DNA from: Undibacterium sp. YM2
GTDB lineage: Bacteria; Pseudomonadota; Gammaproteobacteria; Burkholderiales; Burkholderiaceae_D
Reading direction: 5' to 3'
Length of the DNA: 64,000 nucleotides
Assembly: GCF_009937975.1 (NCBI RefSeq)
Contig: NZ_AP018441.1
Location: 1,302,001-1,366,000, forward strand
Of the stretch, positions 62,042 to 64,000 are shown in pieces. Position 1 is the first letter of the stretch; the number at the start of each line of letters is the position of its first letter. The position numbers and the translations under genes are program-made. The notes beneath the pieces are model-generated. The model did no database searches. It was not told the DNA's origin and worked only from the letters and a program-made list of their open reading frames with translations.

Positions 62042-62785
62042 ATGAACCTGACCCAACAGATAACGATTGCCCTGAAAAAACACCTGAAGCAAAAAGGCCT
62101 GACCTATGCGCAACTGGCGGCGCATCTGCAAATCAGTGAAGCCAGTGTGAAGCGCCTGTTTTCTGAATCCACCTTCACCGTGCGCAGGCTGGAGGCGATA
62201 TGCCAGTTACTGGAGCTGGATTTCCTGGAGCTGGCCAGACTCGCACGCGGCCAGCAGGAACTCAAGGGAGAATTATCTGACTTGCAGGAGCAGACCCTGG
62301 CAGACCAGCCCAGGTTGCTGGGTGTTTTTTATCTCTTGCTGAATCAGTGGCAAGTCCGTGAAATCGCCAGGCAATTTGAGATTGCAGAAACGGAGTTATT
62401 GCAATTGCTGATGAAGCTGGAGCGCCTAGAATTGATAGAGCTGCATCCACATAACCGCATCAAGTTACTAACCCATACCACCCTGCAATGGCGTGAGGAT
62501 GGGCCCATACGCAGGAAATACCAGTCCAAGGTCATGGAAGAATTTTTGCAGAATGATTTTCATGATGAGCAGGCTATATTGCGCTTTGAAACGCGCGAGC
62601 TCAGCGCCGCTTCGATTGCTGTTTTACAAAGAAAAATGGCACGGCTGTTGACCGAGTTTAATGAACTGGCTGATATTGATGCCAGCTTGTCATCGGAACA
62701 AAGGCAGGGCATGGCCTTGTTGATGGCGACCCGGCCCTGGGTCTTTTCTTTATTCTCTGATCTGAAGCGCAAAGCCGGGCGTTAA
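62042..62785 (+). CDS. Helix-turn-helix (XRE-type) transcriptional regulator
   Basis: 247 aa. N-terminal HTH (about 5-65: KKHLKQKGLTYAQLAAHLQISEASVKRLFSESTFTVRRLEAICQLL) followed by a long unrecognised C-terminal domain, of helical appearance, with HPHNRIKLLTHTTLQWREDGPIRRKYQ near residue 135. The start at 62042 follows GGACGCACC, without a strong ribosome site. It may regulate the divergent FAD/methyltransferase operon. tcdA follows 73 bp downstream. Confidence 0.85.
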   Translation: MNLTQQITIALKKHLKQKGLTYAQLAAHLQISEASVKRLFSESTFTVRRLEAICQLLELDFLELARLARGQQELKGELSDLQEQTLADQPRLLGVFYLLLNQWQVREIARQFEIAETELLQLLMKLERLELIELHPHNRIKLLTHTTLQWREDGPIRRKYQSKVMEEFLQNDFHDEQAILRFETRELSAASIAVLQRKMARLLTEFNELADIDASLSSEQRQGMALLMATRPWVFSLFSDLKRKAGR

Positions 62786-62858
62786 AGTCACGCCGATTCT
62801 TGCATCAAGTAAAATAGCGCCTGCTTACAATGTCCAGCCTTTTTGGCGTAATTTTCTT

Positions 62859-63683
62859 ATGCAAGATGTAATAGATATCGATTTTGAACGCCGCTTTGGT
62901 GGCATTGCCCGTTTATATGGAGCGGCAGGTCTTGAGCGCTTCAAACAGGCGCATGTCTGCGTCATAGGCGTGGGCGGTGTAGGTTCATGGGTGGTAGAAG
63001 CGCTGGCGCGTAGTGCCATAGGCCGCATCACCATGATAGACCTCGACAATGTGGCAGAATCAAATATCAACCGCCAGATACAGGCTAATACCGATACCGT
63101 AGGCAAGGCCAAGGTTACCGCGCTGGCTGAGCGTATCGCCCTGATCAATCCCTATTGCAAGGTGAATGAAGTCGAAGACTTTGTCACACCAGACAATCTT
63201 GATGCCATGTTGGGGCAGCCGGGTTTTGATTATGTGATTGACGCCATTGACAATGTCAAAGCCAAGACCGCACTGATCGCCTATTGCCGCCAGCATGCCA
63301 TACCGCTGATCACCATAGGTGCAGCAGGTGGGCAGACTGATCCAGGCAAGATAGAAATTCGTGATCTCTCACGCACCGAGCAAGAACCTCTGCTGGCACT
63401 GGTACGCAAGCGCTTGCGCCAGAACCATGGTTTCCCGCGTGGCGCAAAAAGCAAATTTGGGATTGATGCCGTGTTTTCCATGGAAGTGCTCAGCATGCCT
63501 GAGACTGCCGAGGCTTGCGAAATCAGTGCCGATGCAAGCACTAACACCAGCGCAGGTGTCACTGGCCTGAACTGTGCCGGTTTTGGCTCATCCATCGTCG
63601 TGACAGCATCCTTTGGCCTGATGGCAGCAGCGCAGGTGTTGCGCAGGCTGGCTGCACCTGTCCCACTAAATCGAGCAGAATAA
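62859..63683 (+). CDS. tcdA: tRNA threonylcarbamoyladenosine dehydratase
   Basis: 274-aa E1/ThiF-like enzyme (CsdL/TcdA) that cyclises t6A37 in tRNA to ct6A. Begins with DFERRFGGIARLYG and the GVGGVGSW nucleotide site at 37-44. NINRQIQANTDTVGKAKVTALAERIALINPYCKVN and YVIDAIDNVKAKTALIAYC are the canonical E1 core. It contains RGAKSKFGIDAVFSMEVLS and AGFGSSIVVTASFGL, both typical of TcdA. Distinct from the ThiF-like gene at 45364, which lacks these. Confidence 0.96.
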   Translation: MQDVIDIDFERRFGGIARLYGAAGLERFKQAHVCVIGVGGVGSWVVEALARSAIGRITMIDLDNVAESNINRQIQANTDTVGKAKVTALAERIALINPYCKVNEVEDFVTPDNLDAMLGQPGFDYVIDAIDNVKAKTALIAYCRQHAIPLITIGAAGGQTDPGKIEIRDLSRTEQEPLLALVRKRLRQNHGFPRGAKSKFGIDAVFSMEVLSMPETAEACEISADASTNTSAGVTGLNCAGFGSSIVVTASFGLMAAAQVLRRLAAPVPLNRAE

Positions 63684-63702
63684 TTTCTATCTATGTAGAA
63701 AT
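63683..63702 (+). terminator. Weak terminator-like hairpin after tcdA
   Basis: ATTTCTA-TCTATG-TAGAAAT followed by ATTTTCG. AT-rich stem, modest support. Confidence 0.35.
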
Positions 63703-63876
63703 ATTTTCGTTTGGAAACAATCGTTTATATTGTGTGGGGAAAATAGCTCAGACATTGTTGAATTACATTTCCTGTCTTGAGTTATTGCCACTTAGCATTT
63801 AAAGTCAATTGACGGACGGCTTGTCCGCTCCGTGTATCTCTATTGGTTCTGAGTCATCAGACCCGATTCAAAAAGC

Positions 63877-63895
63877 ACCATGGTTAAGCCATGGT
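63877..63895. promoter_or_regulatory. Small dyad upstream of second chemoreceptor
   Basis: ACCATGG-TTAAG-CCATGGT, perfect 7-bp arms, 36 bp upstream of the start at 63931. Nearby CGGAC-n5-GTCCG at 63813-63827. Role unknown. Confidence 0.3.
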
Positions 63896-63930
63896 CTGTC
63901 ACGTTCAACTCTGTGTTTGCGGAGGCAAGT

Positions 63931-64000
63931 ATGTTTCAGGACATTCGTATCAAGACCAAGCTCATCTTCAGTTTTATCTTGCTGACCGTATTGGTGTTAT
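63931..64000 (+). CDS. Methyl-accepting chemotaxis protein, N-terminal fragment (runs off window)
   Basis: ATG at 63931 preceded by GGAGG. The first 23 codons read MFQDIRIKTKLIFSFILLTV plus more hydrophobic residues, the usual N-terminal cytoplasmic tip and TM1 of a chemoreceptor. The rest lies beyond the window, so the family is inferred from a short stretch. Confidence 0.7.
   Translation, partial: MFQDIRIKTKLIFSFILLTVLVL

Noticed and set aside
61865..62131. Minus-strand frame ending in an LCLLCVSVLKGF-like peptide.
   Set aside because: It translates the CACAGAGACACAGAG hairpin and overlaps the start of the HTH gene.
63684..63930. Possible cyclic-di-GMP riboswitch ahead of the second chemoreceptor.
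   Set aside because: The region has small dyads but not the conserved GEMM core sequence.
1..64000. CRISPR arrays, tRNA or rRNA genes, phage genes, insertion-sequence transposases.
   Set aside because: Nothing with regular repeat-spacer spacing, cloverleaf ends, capsid/terminase or transposase motifs was seen.

Overview
The window reads as chromosomal DNA of a betaproteobacterium, most likely Burkholderiales/Oxalobacteraceae and perhaps an Undibacterium-like genus. This rests on the overall gene repertoire, moderate G+C (judged by eye, not counted) and the wording of the housekeeping proteins (GlyQ, PdxH, TcdA, MsrA, CorA). No 16S, tRNA, phage, IS transposase or CRISPR array was seen, so the genus is inference.

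Layout: 1-537 is the start of glyQ on the minus strand. 890-7300 holds a PAS/GGDEF/EAL protein with a small coupled gene, a divergent aldo/keto reductase and LysR regulator, a DEDD-type exonuclease and a secreted protein. 7417-10587 is a large secreted S9 peptidase with lysine-rich inserts. 10588-11198 is a non-coding inverted-repeat element. 11199-18646 carries an AraC-type regulator, an acyltransferase-3 protein, a DAACS symporter, a periplasmic binding-like protein, an ArsR/SRPBCC operon behind a clear palindromic operator, an Asp/Glu racemase-like protein and a double VOC protein. 18897-25006 holds a lipoprotein, an SH3-domain secreted protein, a polysaccharide deacetylase, an unknown protein with a ParB-like motif and a PAS/GGEEF cyclase. 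25003-30355 holds GNAT, DinB, a chemoreceptor, an amino acid dehydrogenase and a hydrolase, all on the minus strand. 30591-35002 is an RND efflux adaptor/pump pair. 35452-44414 holds a POT peptide transporter, a PafA-like phosphatase, another GGEEF protein, a DUF3667-like membrane protein, an LprI-like protein, CorA and a GlxA-type regulator.

The most unusual locus is 44606-47413: three overlapping genes for an N-acyl amino acid synthase (FeeM-like), an E1/ThiF-like adenylating enzyme and a nitroreductase-fold flavoenzyme, divergent from the GlxA-type regulator and preceded by a dyad. Together they look like a small acyl-amino-acid tailoring pathway. 48602-53633 is a complete MksF-MksE-MksB condensin operon with no MksG/JetD nuclease beside it. 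55192-58025 is a tightly overlapping four-gene operon (MGDG-synthase-like glycosyltransferase, membrane protein, secreted dual-specificity phosphatase, secreted START-like protein) suggestive of envelope glycolipid work. 59437-61748 is a coupled FAD oxidoreductase/methyltransferase pair divergent from an HTH regulator across AT-rich dyads. tcdA and the start of a second chemoreceptor close the window.

Signalling is rich: three proteins with GGDEF domains, all with RxxD inhibitory sites, and two chemoreceptors. Dispersed intergenic repeats (a CACAGAGACACAGAG family and a C/G-rich hairpin family) account for several apparent open frames that are not genes.
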